Shown: positions 1 to 9,147, counted from the first letter of the stretch. The stretch: DNA of 64,000 bases from Thermanaerovibrio acidaminovorans DSM 6589 (GCF_000024905.1 NC_013522.1:930001-994000); one strand, 5' to 3'. Numbers and translations are program-made. The notes: generated by a model from the sequence alone, not told the origin.

Positions 1-2
1 AG

Positions 3-1163
3 ACCAGCGCAGTTCGGGACCTTCTGATGGCCTCCTCCCACCTGGTGGAGGACCTGCCGGGGGAGGGGACCACGGTGTACAGCGGCTATCCGTCCATGAG
101 GGTGACCTCCCGGGAGACCTTCATATCCTTGCCGGGGCTCATGCTTTCCACCGGCAGGCACGATGGGGCAGTCAGGGTGCTGGACAGGTGGCTTAAGGTG
201 ACGGAGGAGAACGACTGGGTGGTGCCATCCGATATGGACGGCGCATCGCTTAGGTTCGATGGAGCCGACGGTGGACTCTGGCTGGCCTACGGGGCCCAGA
301 AGCTCTACGAGGCCATGGAGAACCCCGACTCGGTGGAGGGCCTGTGGGAGAGGGTCCTAAAGGTGATAGACCGCCACAGGTCTCCCATCGACGCGCTGGA
401 CCTAAGGATGGATGACCGGGGTCTGCTCTTCCTTGACTCCGATAGCCCTTTGAGGCACTGGATGAACGGCCAGACAGAAGGGGAGCCGGTGGTGAGACGT
501 CGGGGGTACCTGGTGGAGTTCAACTCCCTTTGGTACAACGCCATAAGGTTTGCGGAGCAACTGTGCGAGCTCCTGGGGGACCAGGAGAAGGCGTCTTCGT
601 ACGCCAAGTTGGGTGACAGCTGTGGGACCGCCTTCCGGGAGGTCTTCTGGAACAAGGACGGGGGATACCTCTACGACTGGGTTGATCCTTCCCTTCCGCT
701 GGATGCGGCGGTGAGGCCCAACCAGATATTGGCCATATCCCTGCCGTCGTCGCCCCTGGACCCGGTAATGGGACGGTCGGTACTTGACGTGTGCTGGAAC
801 GAGCTGTACACCACCTACGGCCTCAGGACGTTGGAGCCCAAGCACGACAAGTTCAAGGGGCGCCAGGAGGGCAGGATGGACCAGCGGATCAAGGCCAAGT
901 TCCGGGGCATGGCGTGGCCGTGGCTGCTTGGGCACTTCATCACCGCGTACCTCAAGTTCAACCCCAACAGGCTGGATATAGGGTGGATCTTCATGCGTCC
1001 CTTCAATGCCCACATGAGGCATGGGTGCCTCGGAGGGGTGGCGGAGTTCTTTGACGGGATAATGCCCTACAAGCCCCATGGGGACGTGCTCTACGCCCCA
1101 AGCCTTGGGGAGATACTGCGGGTCCTGCAGGAGGACCTCCTCAATCCCATGGGGGTTGCCTGA
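3..1163 (+). CDS. Glycogen-debranching enzyme, amylo-alpha-1,6-glucosidase domain (5' partial)
   Basis: The reading frame is open to the left edge of the window, so the N-terminus lies outside; 386 residues are visible. It looks like the (alpha/alpha)6-barrel of the GDE C-terminal family, which hydrolyses alpha-1,6 branch points after glucanotransferase action on glycogen. Family-like stretches are FDGADGGLWLAYG (substrate-side acidic loop) and RRGYLVEFNSLWYNA, typical of the VEINALWYNAL region of debranching enzymes. About 110 bases separate it from gap, so it need not be in the glycolytic operon. Function is from family resemblance; the catalytic acids were not assigned. Confidence 0.85.
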   Translation, partial: TSAVRDLLMASSHLVEDLPGEGTTVYSGYPSMRVTSRETFISLPGLMLSTGRHDGAVRVLDRWLKVTEENDWVVPSDMDGASLRFDGADGGLWLAYGAQKLYEAMENPDSVEGLWERVLKVIDRHRSPIDALDLRMDDRGLLFLDSDSPLRHWMNGQTEGEPVVRRRGYLVEFNSLWYNAIRFAEQLCELLGDQEKASSYAKLGDSCGTAFREVFWNKDGGYLYDWVDPSLPLDAAVRPNQILAISLPSSPLDPVMGRSVLDVCWNELYTTYGLRTLEPKHDKFKGRQEGRMDQRIKAKFRGMAWPWLLGHFITAYLKFNPNRLDIGWIFMRPFNAHMRHGCLGGVAEFFDGIMPYKPHGDVLYAPSLGEILRVLQEDLLNPMGVA

Positions 1164-1271
1164 ACGGCAGTTTAATGCAAAAATACTTAAGCGTTCCTGG
1201 GACAGACCGAGAGACACACGAGCTTAGGTTTGTTCCCCTTAGGAGACACCTAAAAGAGGGGGATTGCTACA

Positions 1272-2285
1272 ATGGGAAAGATCAAGGTTGCCATCAACGG
1301 TTTCGGTAGGATAGGACGCCTGTCCCTTCGGGCGTTCTTCCAGAAGCAGGACAACGAGTTCGAGGTGGTGGCGGTCAACGACCTCACCCCTCCTTCGTCC
1401 CTAGCCTACCTCTTCAAGTACGACTCGGTCTTCCGTCGGTTCCCCGGTCAGGTTGAGGTGGATGGGGACGTGCTGGTCATAAACGGCCACAGGATAAAGG
1501 CTCTGGCCGAGCCGGACCCCACCAAGCTCCCGTGGAAGGACATGGGGGTTGACCTGGTTATCGAGTCCACCGGACGGTTCACCGATGCCACCAAGGCCAA
1601 GGCTCACATGGAGGCGGGGGCCAAGAAGGTGGTCATAACCGCCCCTGCCACCGACGAGGACGTCACCATCGTCATGGGGGTCAACGAGGGGGACTACGAT
1701 CCGGCTAAGCACCACGTGGTGTCCAACGCCTCCTGCACCACCAACTGCCTTGCCCCAGTGGCAAAGGTCCTTCACGAGAGGTTCGGCATAGTGAAGGGGC
1801 TCATGACCACAGCCCACGCCTACACCAACGACCAGAAGACCCTGGACTTCCCCCACAAGAACCTCTCCAGGGGAAGGGCCGCGGCCCTCTCCATAATCCC
1901 CACCAGCACCGGCGCCGCCAAGGCAATAGGCAAGGTCATGCCGGAGCTCAAGGGTAAGCTCAACGGCTTCGCGTTGAGGGTTCCCACCCCGGACGTATCG
2001 GTGGTGGACCTGGTGGTGGAGCTCTCCAAGAACGCCACCGCGGAGGAGATAAACGCCGCCGTCAAGGAGTACGCGGAGGGGCCCCTTAAGGGGATCTTGG
2101 CCTACGAGCCGGAGGACCTGGTCTCCATGGACTTCGTGCAGGACAGCCATTCCTCCATATTCGCCCCCAAGCACACCATGGTTATAGACAACATGGCCAA
2201 GGTCCTCGCCTGGTACGACAACGAGTGGGGGTACAGCTGCCGGGTGGTGGATCTGGTCAACTACATGGTGAAGAAGGGGCTGTAG
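1272..2285 (+). CDS. gap: Glyceraldehyde-3-phosphate dehydrogenase (type I)
   Basis: 337 residues, the normal length for phosphorylating NAD-dependent GAPDH, which makes 1,3-bisphosphoglycerate in glycolysis. The Rossmann start [15 protein letters not shown], the active-site [12 protein letters not shown] with the nucleophilic cysteine, and the HAYTND histidine region are all present. The ATG is preceded by GAGGGGG nine bases upstream. pgk follows after 3 bases, giving the usual lower-glycolysis operon. No convincing promoter was found in the 108-base gap upstream; a weak 6-bp inverted repeat (TTAGGT 1224-1229 / ACCTAA 1248-1253) lies there. Confidence 0.98.
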   Translation: MGKIKVAINGFGRIGRLSLRAFFQKQDNEFEVVAVNDLTPPSSLAYLFKYDSVFRRFPGQVEVDGDVLVINGHRIKALAEPDPTKLPWKDMGVDLVIESTGRFTDATKAKAHMEAGAKKVVITAPATDEDVTIVMGVNEGDYDPAKHHVVSNASCTTNCLAPVAKVLHERFGIVKGLMTTAHAYTNDQKTLDFPHKNLSRGRAAALSIIPTSTGAAKAIGKVMPELKGKLNGFALRVPTPDVSVVDLVVELSKNATAEEINAAVKEYAEGPLKGILAYEPEDLVSMDFVQDSHSSIFAPKHTMVIDNMAKVLAWYDNEWGYSCRVVDLVNYMVKKGL

Positions 2286-2288
2286 GCC

Positions 2289-3476
2289 ATGTCCATAAGG
2301 ACCTTTTCCGCCCATCAGGTTCGGGGAAAGCGGGTCCTCCTTCGGGTGGACTTCAACGTCCCCATGAAGGATGGCAGGGTCTATGATGATACGAGGATAA
2401 GGGCTCATCTGCGCACCATAGAGGCCCTTAGGGACGCGGGGGCGGTGGTCTGCATGGCCTCCCACCTGGGCAGGCCAAAGGGCAAGCGCAACATGGAGTT
2501 CTCCCTGGGGCCGGTGCGGGATGAGCTGGTCAAGCTGACCGGCTGGAAGGTTCGCATGGCGGAGGACTGCGTGGGTGATCCGGTCAAGGATGCCCTGGCC
2601 TCGCTGGAGGAGGGGGAGATGCTCCTCCTGGAGAATCTTCGCTTCCATCCGGAGGAGGAGAAGAACGATCCGGAGTTCGCCCGGTTGCTGGCGGAGCCGT
2701 TCGATGTGTTCGTGATGGACGCCTTCAGCGCCGCCCACCGGGCTCACGCCTCCACCAGGGGAGTGGCGGACCATCTGGAGACCTACGCGGGATACCTGAT
2801 GGAGCAGGAGATTGCCGCCCTCAGCAAGGTGAGGGATAACCCGGACTCCCCCTTCGTGCTCATCCTGGGTGGTGCAAAGGTGTCCGACAAGATCGGCGTG
2901 ATCGATAACATGTTGGACAAGGTGCAGACCATCCTTGTAGGAGGGGGTATGGCCTTCACGTTCCTGAAGGCTCAAGGGCACGAGATAGGAAAGTCCCTCT
3001 GCGAGGAGGACAAGGTGGAGTTCGCCAGGTCCATGATGGAGAAGGCGTCCTCCAAGGGCATATCCATCGTCCTGCCCTCCGACGTTGTGGTGGCGGATCA
3101 GCTCTCCCCCGAGGCGCAGCCCGCGGTGGTTGAGGTGGGGGCGATCCCATCTGACAAGATGGGCTTGGATGTGGGCCCCGGGACCGCCGATGCGTTCGGG
3201 AAGGTGATAGCGGGGGCCAAGACCATCCTTTGGAACGGTCCCATGGGGGTCTTCGAGATACCCCAGTTCGCCCACGGCACCAAGAAAGTGGCGGAGGCCA
3301 TCGCGGTAGCGGTCCAGGGTGGGGCCGTGTCGGTGGTCGGCGGCGGGGACAGCGCCGCCGCGGTGGCGGCCTTCAACATGGAGGACAAGGTGGGGCACGT
3401 ATCCACCGGCGGGGGGGCTAGCCTCGAGTTCTTCGAGGGCAAGGGCCTGCCCGGTGTTGAGATCCTCCTTGATTAA
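2289..3476 (+). CDS. pgk: Phosphoglycerate kinase
   Basis: 395 residues, full length for bacterial PGK, which converts 1,3-bisphosphoglycerate and ADP to 3-phosphoglycerate and ATP. Visible hallmarks in order: RVDFNVP, SHLGRPKG, LLENLRFHPEEEKND, DAFSAAHRAHAST, GGAKVSDKIGVI, GPMGVFE, GGGDSAAAV and the C-terminal STGGGASLEF. It starts 3 bases after gap and is followed by a 10-bp hairpin before tpiA. Its product 3-phosphoglycerate is also the entry substrate for the serine operon at 20.5-24 kb. Confidence 0.98.
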   Translation: MSIRTFSAHQVRGKRVLLRVDFNVPMKDGRVYDDTRIRAHLRTIEALRDAGAVVCMASHLGRPKGKRNMEFSLGPVRDELVKLTGWKVRMAEDCVGDPVKDALASLEEGEMLLLENLRFHPEEEKNDPEFARLLAEPFDVFVMDAFSAAHRAHASTRGVADHLETYAGYLMEQEIAALSKVRDNPDSPFVLILGGAKVSDKIGVIDNMLDKVQTILVGGGMAFTFLKAQGHEIGKSLCEEDKVEFARSMMEKASSKGISIVLPSDVVVADQLSPEAQPAVVEVGAIPSDKMGLDVGPGTADAFGKVIAGAKTILWNGPMGVFEIPQFAHGTKKVAEAIAVAVQGGAVSVVGGGDSAAAVAAFNMEDKVGHVSTGGGASLEFFEGKGLPGVEILLD

Positions 3477-3496
3477 GGATTAAGTTTAGGTTCAAC

Positions 3497-3536
3497 CTGA
3501 TGGCCCGCCTCATCGCAGGGTGGGCCATCAGATTTT
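3497..3536 (+). terminator. Hairpin with short U tract between pgk and tpiA
   Basis: A perfect 10-bp inverted repeat, CTGATGGCCC (3497-3506) and GGGCCATCAG (3522-3531), with a 15-base loop, is followed by ATTTT. The SD of tpiA (GAGGGGG, 3537-3543) begins directly after. It resembles an intrinsic terminator, but because tpiA lies only 15 bases further on in the same direction it is more likely a partial terminator or RNA-processing site that sets the pgk:tpiA ratio. Confidence 0.65.
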
Positions 3537-3551
3537 GAGGGGGTGTTAAGG

Positions 3552-4376
3552 TTGTTCAGGCCTCACGTGGTGGCGGGCAACTGGAAGATGCATAAGGGAG
3601 TGGGGGAGGCGGAGTCCTTCGTAAGGCAACTGGAAGACCGGCTGGAGGAGCCCAGCAGGAGGGATCTCATAGAGGAGGACCTCCTGGAGGTGGTGATCTA
3701 TCCAACGGCCCTCTGTGTTCACAGCTGCCTCATAAGCAGGAGCTCGGATCTCATACAGGTGGGGGCCCAGAACGGCCACTGGGAGATCAAGGGGGCCTAC
3801 ACGGGGGAGGTCAGCATCGGTTCCTTCGCGGAGGAGGGGTGCGGTTACATTCTTATAGGACATAGCGAGAGGCGCTCCCTCTTCGGAGAGACCGATCAGG
3901 ACGTTCGCCGGAAGGTTGAAGCGGTGATGGGGACGGGAGCCAAAGCAATGGTGTGCGTTGGCGAGCTCCTGTCCGAGCGGGAGGAAGGAAGGACCTTCCA
4001 GGTGGTTGGATCCCAGGTGAGGTCCGCGGTGAACGGGTTACCTGAGGAGTTCGTATCCAAGAGGCTGACCATAGCCTACGAGCCAGTGTGGGCCATAGGA
4101 ACCGGCAGGACCGCCAGCGCCTCGGATGCCCAGGAGGTCTGCGCCCACATAAGGGGCATTCTGAAGGAGATCTTCGGTCCCCAAGTGGCCAACGGGGTCA
4201 GGATCCTCTACGGTGGTAGCGTCAAGCGGGACAATACCTTCGACATACTCAAGGAGCCAGATGTGGACGGTCTGCTAGTTGGGGGCGCCTCCCTCGAGGT
4301 GGATAGCTTCCTTGGGATCGTGGACGAGGCCATCCGGGCCATGGGAGCCAAGGGGCTCAAGGGCCCGATCAAGTAA
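3552..4376 (+). CDS. tpiA: Triosephosphate isomerase
   Basis: 274 residues from a TTG start chosen because GAGGGGG (3537-3543) lies 8 bases upstream; the in-frame GTG at 3543 overlaps that SD and is unlikely. Interconverts dihydroxyacetone phosphate and glyceraldehyde 3-phosphate. AGNWKMHKG carries the catalytic Lys, IGHSERRSLFGE the catalytic His, AYEPVWAIGTG the catalytic Glu, and LYGGSVK the phosphate loop. Slightly longer than the typical 250 residues because of an insertion near residues 25-40. Last gene of the gap-pgk-tpiA unit; a strong hairpin follows. Confidence 0.97.
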   Translation: MFRPHVVAGNWKMHKGVGEAESFVRQLEDRLEEPSRRDLIEEDLLEVVIYPTALCVHSCLISRSSDLIQVGAQNGHWEIKGAYTGEVSIGSFAEEGCGYILIGHSERRSLFGETDQDVRRKVEAVMGTGAKAMVCVGELLSEREEGRTFQVVGSQVRSAVNGLPEEFVSKRLTIAYEPVWAIGTGRTASASDAQEVCAHIRGILKEIFGPQVANGVRILYGGSVKRDNTFDILKEPDVDGLLVGGASLEVDSFLGIVDEAIRAMGAKGLKGPIK

Positions 4377-4415
4377 CATAAGATATATTATAGGACATAA
4401 AACGAGCCACGAAAT

Positions 4416-4440
4416 GGCCGGGAGGTCTCCCCTCCCGGCC
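4416..4440 (+). terminator. Strong hairpin between convergent tpiA and rsfS
   Basis: Perfect 10-bp stem GGCCGGGAGG (4416-4425) / CCTCCCGGCC (4431-4440) with a 5-base loop. It lies between the stops of convergent tpiA (+) and rsfS (-), so it probably works as a bidirectional terminator. The U tract is weak on either strand: TCACCTTTAACC on plus, ATTTCGTGGCTCGTTTT on minus. Confidence 0.7.
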
Positions 4441-4503
4441 TCACCTTTAACCTTCTTGCCTCGTTAACCCCCGGCGGCCAGCTTGCGCTAGAATGTATTG
4501 CCG

Positions 4504-4911
4504 TCAGGCGTCCGGATCCTCGAAGGTCATTACCTCCGAGTCGCCCCATATCTTCTCTATCCTGTAGAAATCCCGGGCGTCCCGGGAGAAGATGTGAACC
4601 ACCACGTCCCCCGCATCAAGAAGCCTCCAGCGCCTGCTGTCCTCTCCCTCCCGCCTTATGCTGTCGAAGTGGGACTCGAGGTACTCCTCAGCCTCCGCCT
4701 CCAGGGCGTCCATGTGAACGTCGTTCAAAGCGGTGACTATAACGAAGAGGTCCGCCACCCCGAGGGTATTCCTCACGTCGATGAAGGTTACGTCCTTGGC
4801 GTGCTTGTCCATAAGCCTTATGCCAAGGGCCCTGTACCTCTTGAAGAGCGACTCCGATGCCTCTCCATCCGGGACCCTGATCTGCGAACCCATGGGCTCC
4901 ACTGAACTCAA
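4504..4911 (-). CDS. rsfS: Ribosomal silencing factor RsfS (Iojap/YbeB family)
   Basis: 135 residues from a TTG start with AAAGGGGGA five bases upstream; an in-frame ATG at 4950 exists but has no SD. RsfS binds ribosomal protein L14 on the large subunit and blocks subunit joining during starvation. The family core is clear: HAKDVTFIDV, GVADLFVIVTALNDVHMDA, and DAGDVVVHIFSRDARDFYRIEKIWGD. It is the last gene of the rplU-to-rsfS unit, closely behind the LCP gene. The nadD-rsfS neighbourhood is common in bacteria. Confidence 0.92.
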   Translation of the reverse strand: MSSVEPMGSQIRVPDGEASESLFKRYRALGIRLMDKHAKDVTFIDVRNTLGVADLFVIVTALNDVHMDALEAEAEEYLESHFDSIRREGEDSRRWRLLDAGDVVVHIFSRDARDFYRIEKIWGDSEVMTFEDPDA

Positions 4912-4954
4912 AAGTAATCCCCCTTTATCTACATAAAGATCTACGGTCATCGGG

Positions 4955-6316
4955 TCATTGATTTATGGTGGCCATGGCCTGGTTCAGGTTGGAGAAGATC
5001 CTCTCGTAATCCCCTCCCAGAACCAGGCTGGCGAACATGGCCTGTTTGCCGGATCTTACCATGGACTCCCTTATCCCGCACAGCTTGGCCATGCTCTTGG
5101 CCGCCTGGATCATCTCCGGGGTGGCCCTCTCCGGGTATAAGACCAGGCTACCCCGGTAATCGAAATGCTTGGCGTTGCCCGTGTAGGTCACCTCTATCCC
5201 CATCCGCTGGAACATCTCCGAAGCCCTCTGGCCTAGACCCTTCTTACCCGTTCCGTTCAGTATTGCCACCGGCGTCCTTATGGACTTGGCCAGGGATGCC
5301 AAATCCACCTCCTCGGCCCCGCCGGACGATGCCTTGCCAGATGTGGCGGCCCCCTCCTCTACTTTAGCCACCTCCGCCGCGGTGGTCACCCTGGTCCCAT
5401 ACTTCATCTCCAGATCCGATGAGGCCAGGTTGGAGGCCATGTCCGCCACGCTCATGCCGTAGAGGTCCTTGAAGCCCTCAATGTCCGCCACCCAGTAGCT
5501 TATCCCCCGTATGTAGCTGGGCTTCCCCGGCAGGGTGGTAAACACCACCTTCCCCTTGTCGAGGTCCTTCACAAATCCTCCAAGCTGGAGGGCCAAGGAG
5601 GTGGGCATGTCCGTCTTGACCATCCCAAGCGCCTCCCGGACCAGCTGAGGTAACCCCTCCACGATGGCTGGGCTCTTTATCTTATCCAACACGGCCTTCA
5701 CGAACTCCTGCTGGCGCTGGACCCTGCCTATGTCCCCCAGCGCATCGTGCCTGAACCTGACGAAGTGCAACGCCTTCTCCCCATTGAGGTGCTGGAGCCC
5801 CTTGGGAAGGTCTATGTATAGCCCCCCGGCCCGGTCGGTGTACTTCATCCTCTTGGGAACGTAGACCTCCACCCCGCCAATGGCATCCACCATCCGGGCG
5901 AAGCCGCCGTAGTCCACCAGGACATAGTAGTGGATCGGCACGTTGAAGTTGGACATCACCGTGGATCGGAGAAGGTCCACCCCCCCGTAAGCGTAGGCGT
6001 GGTTGAGCTTCTGGAAGCCGTGTCCCGGGATGCTGACCCGGGTATCCCGGGGGAGGGATATCACCTTCACCGTTCCGCCGTCCAGGTCCACCACCGCCAG
6101 TGCGATGCTGTCGGTCCTGCTGGAGCCCTCCACGTTGTCCTCCCCTAGCAGGAGAACGTTTATGGTGCCGGTGAACCTGCGTCCCATGTCCACCGAGAGG
6201 GTCTCCTTTATCTTGGCTATGGGGGTGTTAACCGTGGAGTGGAAACGCACGTAGGCCCCGGCCCCAAAAGAGACAACCGCCAAAAGGAATCCCAATATAA
6301 CGTTCCTTATCCTCAT
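4955..6316 (-). CDS. LytR-CpsA-Psr (LCP) family protein with C-terminal LytR_C domain
   Basis: 453 residues. One N-terminal membrane anchor (about residues 4-25) is followed by an LCP domain with NVLLLGEDNVEG, SRTDSIALAVVD, VISLPRDTRV and KLNHAYAYGG, the arginine/aspartate-rich pyrophosphate-lipid site. A second domain near residues 345-450 resembles LytR_C. LCP enzymes transfer undecaprenyl-linked glycopolymers to peptidoglycan; in a diderm the acceptor is less certain. Start chosen at ATG 6316, with GGCAGGA upstream; a TTG at 6325 is almost on top of that SD. It lies between nadD and rsfS. Confidence 0.9.
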   Translation of the reverse strand: MRIRNVILGFLLAVVSFGAGAYVRFHSTVNTPIAKIKETLSVDMGRRFTGTINVLLLGEDNVEGSSRTDSIALAVVDLDGGTVKVISLPRDTRVSIPGHGFQKLNHAYAYGGVDLLRSTVMSNFNVPIHYYVLVDYGGFARMVDAIGGVEVYVPKRMKYTDRAGGLYIDLPKGLQHLNGEKALHFVRFRHDALGDIGRVQRQQEFVKAVLDKIKSPAIVEGLPQLVREALGMVKTDMPTSLALQLGGFVKDLDKGKVVFTTLPGKPSYIRGISYWVADIEGFKDLYGMSVADMASNLASSDLEMKYGTRVTTAAEVAKVEEGAATSGKASSGGAEEVDLASLAKSIRTPVAILNGTGKKGLGQRASEMFQRMGIEVTYTGNAKHFDYRGSLVLYPERATPEMIQAAKSMAKLCGIRESMVRSGKQAMFASLVLGGDYERIFSNLNQAMATINQ

Positions 6317-6350
6317 GCCAGCCAAGTCCTGCCTTCCGTCGATGGATGGA

Positions 6351-6986
6351 TTAACATCTGTAGAGGCCCCTCTCCAGCAAATAACGGTGAACCGGGTCGG
6401 GCACCAGGTACCTAACGCTCCTGCCCTCCCGGACCCTATTTCGTATGTCTGTGCTGGAGATGGCCATGAGGGGTATCTCTAACACCCTTACGGAGGCCCT
6501 TACCTCCTCCGGTAGATCCCGTATCCTATCCAAATTATATCCCGGCCGACTTACCGCCACCAACCTGCAGACCTCCGCCAGCCTAAGGGGGGACTTCCAG
6601 GACATGATCTGAAGCACCGAGTCAATTCCAGTTATAAAGTAAAAAGACACCCTCGGACCATATTGCTTTATCAAATTGCCTATGGTGTCAACCGTATGGT
6701 GAGGCCCCGGCGAGTCCATCTCTATCCGGGAGACCCGGAAGAACCGGTTCCCACCAACCGCCAAGGAGACCATGCGGAACCTGTCCTCAGGGGAGGAGAT
6801 CCTTCTGACGTCCTTATGGGGCGGATGTCCGGAGGGGACGAAGATGACCTCCCGGAGGTTGAAGTTGCACCGGGCCTCCTCCGCTGCCAAAAGGTGACCG
6901 TTGTGGATGGGGTCGAAGGTGCCCCCCATAACCCCTATCCTAACCTGGTCCACCGAGGGCTCCGTCACATGAACCTCACATATCAT
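6351..6986 (-). CDS. nadD: Nicotinate-nucleotide adenylyltransferase
   Basis: 211 residues, normal length. NadD adenylates nicotinate mononucleotide to deamido-NAD. GVMGGTFDPIHNGHLLAAEEA contains the GxFxPxHxGH nucleotidyl-transferase signature, and ISSTDIRNRVREG is the C-terminal ISSTxIR motif. Start ATG has AGGAGG 10 bases upstream, directly after a hairpin and T run. nadK (11180-12064) and nadE (36931-37686), two other NAD-synthesis steps, are also in this window but in other operons. Confidence 0.96.
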   Translation of the reverse strand: MICEVHVTEPSVDQVRIGVMGGTFDPIHNGHLLAAEEARCNFNLREVIFVPSGHPPHKDVRRISSPEDRFRMVSLAVGGNRFFRVSRIEMDSPGPHHTVDTIGNLIKQYGPRVSFYFITGIDSVLQIMSWKSPLRLAEVCRLVAVSRPGYNLDRIRDLPEEVRASVRVLEIPLMAISSTDIRNRVREGRSVRYLVPDPVHRYLLERGLYRC

Positions 6987-7003
6987 GACAGCGCAGCCTC
7001 CTA

Positions 7004-7035
7004 AAAAGCTGGCCGGGCGAGGGACATCACCGGCC
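7004..7035 (-). terminator. Hairpin with U tract between obgE and nadD
   Basis: On the minus strand GGCCGG and CCGGCC (plus positions 7030-7035 and 7011-7016) form a 6-bp stem with a 13-base loop, followed by AGC and TTTTT (7004-7008). AGGAGG, the SD of nadD, begins immediately after the T run. Probably a partial terminator inside the operon, like the pgk-tpiA hairpin. Confidence 0.5.
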
Positions 7036-7045
7036 CAAGCCCCAC

Positions 7046-8407
7046 CTAGGCCTCATCCTCCGCCTCCGGATCCGCCAAAGGGTCATCGGCGGGAACGTCC
7101 GGGGAGAAGTCGAACTCCATCTCTCCGATCAAGACCGTGTCCCCCTCCTGGGCACCGGCCTTGATCAGGAACTCGTCCACCATGTACGACCGAAGCAGTC
7201 GGGAGAACCTGACCAGGTTCTCATCGTGATCGAAGTTGTAACGAAGCACCGCATCCTCCAGGTGGGGGTGGATCACCCGGAATACCCCATCGGACTCCCT
7301 CAGCACCTCCACCCTATGGCGCCGCATGGCCTTAAGATCCCTGTCATCCCTGGATCTCCCGTCGTGTATAGCGGTCACCCGGGGAAGCACCCTGGGCCTC
7401 GGGTTCTCGTCCGCGAAGCGGATTAGCTCAACTATCAGCTCCTCCAGGTTCTCGCCGGTCATGGCGCTTATGGATGCAAAACGGAAGCCCTCGGCGGTGA
7501 AGCTCCCCCTAAGATGGTCAATGATGTCCCCCCGGACCTCAGGTGAAAGTAGATCTATCTTGTTCCCCACCACAAGGCAGGGCTTTTCGAGGATGGAAGG
7601 ATCGAAGCTGACCATCTCCTGTCGGATGGTGCGCCAGTCCGCCATCACGGCCTCCACGTCGCCGGAGGAGATGTCCAGCAGGTGGAGCAACATCCGGGTC
7701 CTCTGTATGTGCCTCAGGAACGACACCCCGAGCCCCCGGTTCTCGTGGGCCCCCTCTATCAAGCCCGGTATGTCGGCTATTATCAACCGGTGCCGGTGAT
7801 CTGCCATGACCCCCATGTTGGGGGTTATGGTGGTGAACGGATAAGGGGCTATCTTCGGATTGGCGTTGCTCAACGCCTTGAGCAGGCTGGACTTTCCCGC
7901 ATTAGGTAGCCCCACCAGACCCAGATCGGCTATGAGCCGCAGCTCCAGCATCAGCTCCCTGGCCTCCCCGGGATACCCGTTCTCCGCGAAGCGAGGCGCC
8001 TTCCTCACCGAGCTGGCGAAGGCCCTGTTCCCCCGGCCCCCCCGGCCTCCCCGGGCGGCCAGGAACATGTCCCCCTCCTCCATCAGGTCCGCGTAGACCT
8101 CCCGGGAGGACGCATCGTAGACAACGGTACCACAGGGAACCTGGATGAACAGGTCCTCCCCGGATTTGCCGTTTCTTCCCGCCCCGCTCCCGGGACACCC
8201 GTCCTCCGCCCTATATATTCGCTTGTACTCGAAGTCCGCCAGGGTCTGAATGTTGCGGTTGGCCACCAGCCATACGTTGCCTCCCCTTCCACCGTTGCCC
8301 CCGTCGGGACCCCCCTTGGGCACGAACTTCTCCCGCCTGAAGCTTACGCAGCCGCTACCGCCAGCCCCAGCCACGACCTTTATGGTGGCCACATCAACGA
8401 ACTTCAT
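7046..8407 (-). CDS. obgE: Obg GTPase
   Basis: 453 residues. The glycine-rich Obg fold is at residues 1-158 ([18 protein letters not shown], then [12 protein letters not shown]). The G domain has GLPNAGKSS (G1), DIPGLIEGA (G3), NKID (G4) and SAMTG (G5). A C-terminal OCT domain (about residues 350-430) ends in an acidic tail. Obg is an essential ribosome-assembly and stress GTPase. Its position after rplU-prp-rpmA matches the usual L21-L27-Obg order. A terminator-like hairpin separates it from rpmA. Confidence 0.97.
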   Translation of the reverse strand: MKFVDVATIKVVAGAGGSGCVSFRREKFVPKGGPDGGNGGRGGNVWLVANRNIQTLADFEYKRIYRAEDGCPGSGAGRNGKSGEDLFIQVPCGTVVYDASSREVYADLMEEGDMFLAARGGRGGRGNRAFASSVRKAPRFAENGYPGEARELMLELRLIADLGLVGLPNAGKSSLLKALSNANPKIAPYPFTTITPNMGVMADHRHRLIIADIPGLIEGAHENRGLGVSFLRHIQRTRMLLHLLDISSGDVEAVMADWRTIRQEMVSFDPSILEKPCLVVGNKIDLLSPEVRGDIIDHLRGSFTAEGFRFASISAMTGENLEELIVELIRFADENPRPRVLPRVTAIHDGRSRDDRDLKAMRRHRVEVLRESDGVFRVIHPHLEDAVLRYNFDHDENLVRFSRLLRSYMVDEFLIKAGAQEGDTVLIGEMEFDFSPDVPADDPLADPEAEDEA

Positions 8408-8440
8408 TTGGTCACGACCTCACAGACCTATCAAAACACA

Positions 8441-8463
8441 AGAAAAGGGGCCAAGAGGCCCCT
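8441..8463 (-). terminator. Terminator between rpmA and obgE
   Basis: On the minus strand AGGGGCC, TCTT, GGCCCCT gives a 7-bp stem and 4-base loop (plus 8446-8463), followed by TTTCT (8441-8445). It has a proper intrinsic-terminator shape about 35 bases before the obgE start. It should reduce transcription of obgE relative to the ribosomal protein genes unless there is an unrecognised obgE promoter in the 100-base gap. Confidence 0.7.
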
Positions 8464-8507
8464 CATCAGGAAATCCAACCCCGCGAACGCCGGGCAACGA
8501 GACCAAA

Positions 8508-8786
8508 CTAGCAGGTAACCACGTTAACGAACTTGCGGTCCGCCTTGGTCTGGAACTTCACAACCCCATCCGCAAGAGCGAAGAGGGTGTCGTCCTTGCC
8601 ACGGCCAACGTTGAGACCTGGGCGATACTTGGTGCCCCGCTGACGAACTATGATGGTGCCCGCCTTGACGACTTCACCATCGGCCCTCTTGAGGCCCAGA
8701 TACTTGGGATTGCTGTCCCTGCCGTTGGAACTGCTGCCCTGCCCCTTCTTATGGGCGAAAAACTGAATATCAAAAACGAAGCTCAC
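8508..8786 (-). CDS. rpmA: 50S ribosomal protein L27 with cleavable N-terminal extension
   Basis: 92 residues from GTG 8786, chosen because GGAGGT lies eight bases upstream. The protein begins [16 protein letters not shown]. The [11 protein letters not shown] junction matches the site where Prp removes the extension of L27 in Firmicutes and relatives, exposing the tail that reaches the peptidyl-transferase centre. [21 protein letters not shown] is diagnostic of L27. The start lies inside the end of prp (17-base overlap), suggesting translational coupling between substrate and protease. Confidence 0.97.
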   Translation of the reverse strand: MSFVFDIQFFAHKKGQGSSSNGRDSNPKYLGLKRADGEVVKAGTIIVRQRGTKYRPGLNVGRGKDDTLFALADGVVKFQTKADRKFVNVVTC

Positions 8787-9126
8787 GTCGCTCCACCTCC
8801 GAAATGGCAATGTGACTAGGATGAGCCGAGGCCAGGCTCTGCAAGGAGATCCTCACCGTATCCAACAGGACCCGGGGCCCCTCCCCCTCCAGTCTACCCC
8901 ATATCATCATCCTCATGGGAACCCGGGGATCCACCTCATACTTGGGCCCATCGACCTTGAGGACCTCCAGCATCCCCAGCTCCAGGGCCTGAAGCAGCGT
9001 CGAAACTGCCGCACAGACCACATCGTTCCCCCTGGTGCCCGCCCCGGAGTGTCCCTCCGCCACGTAACCCACCGGCGAGCCGTCCTCCAGGATGAACTTA
9101 ACGTGCGTCATGTCTAAACCGGGCAC
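8770..9126 (-). CDS. prp: Ribosomal-processing cysteine protease Prp
   Basis: 118 residues from GTG 9126, or 113 from ATG 9111; neither start has a strong SD. It belongs to the YsxB/Prp family (~110 residues). [18 protein letters not shown] carries the catalytic His and Cys in the family arrangement GHA...G.DIVCAAxS. Prp removes the N-terminal extension of L27, and the neighbouring rpmA here indeed encodes such an extension. It is located between rplU and rpmA, the standard location. Confidence 0.93.
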   Translation of the reverse strand: MPGLDMTHVKFILEDGSPVGYVAEGHSGAGTRGNDVVCAAVSTLLQALELGMLEVLKVDGPKYEVDPRVPMRMMIWGRLEGEGPRVLLDTVRISLQSLASAHPSHIAISEVERRELRF

Positions 9127-9147
9127 ACCGCTCGGCTTGCGCCAAAA

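Noticed and set aside
1175-1306. Short ATG frame running into gap in another frame
   Set aside because: No SD, overlaps the start of gap, and shows no codon enrichment that would suggest a regulatory peptide.
1401-3398. A 665-codon open frame antisense to gap and pgk
   Set aside because: It mirrors two highly conserved enzyme genes, is low in recognisable motifs and rich in His/Gly/Val/Leu as expected from reading GC-rich codons in reverse; no SD at its start.
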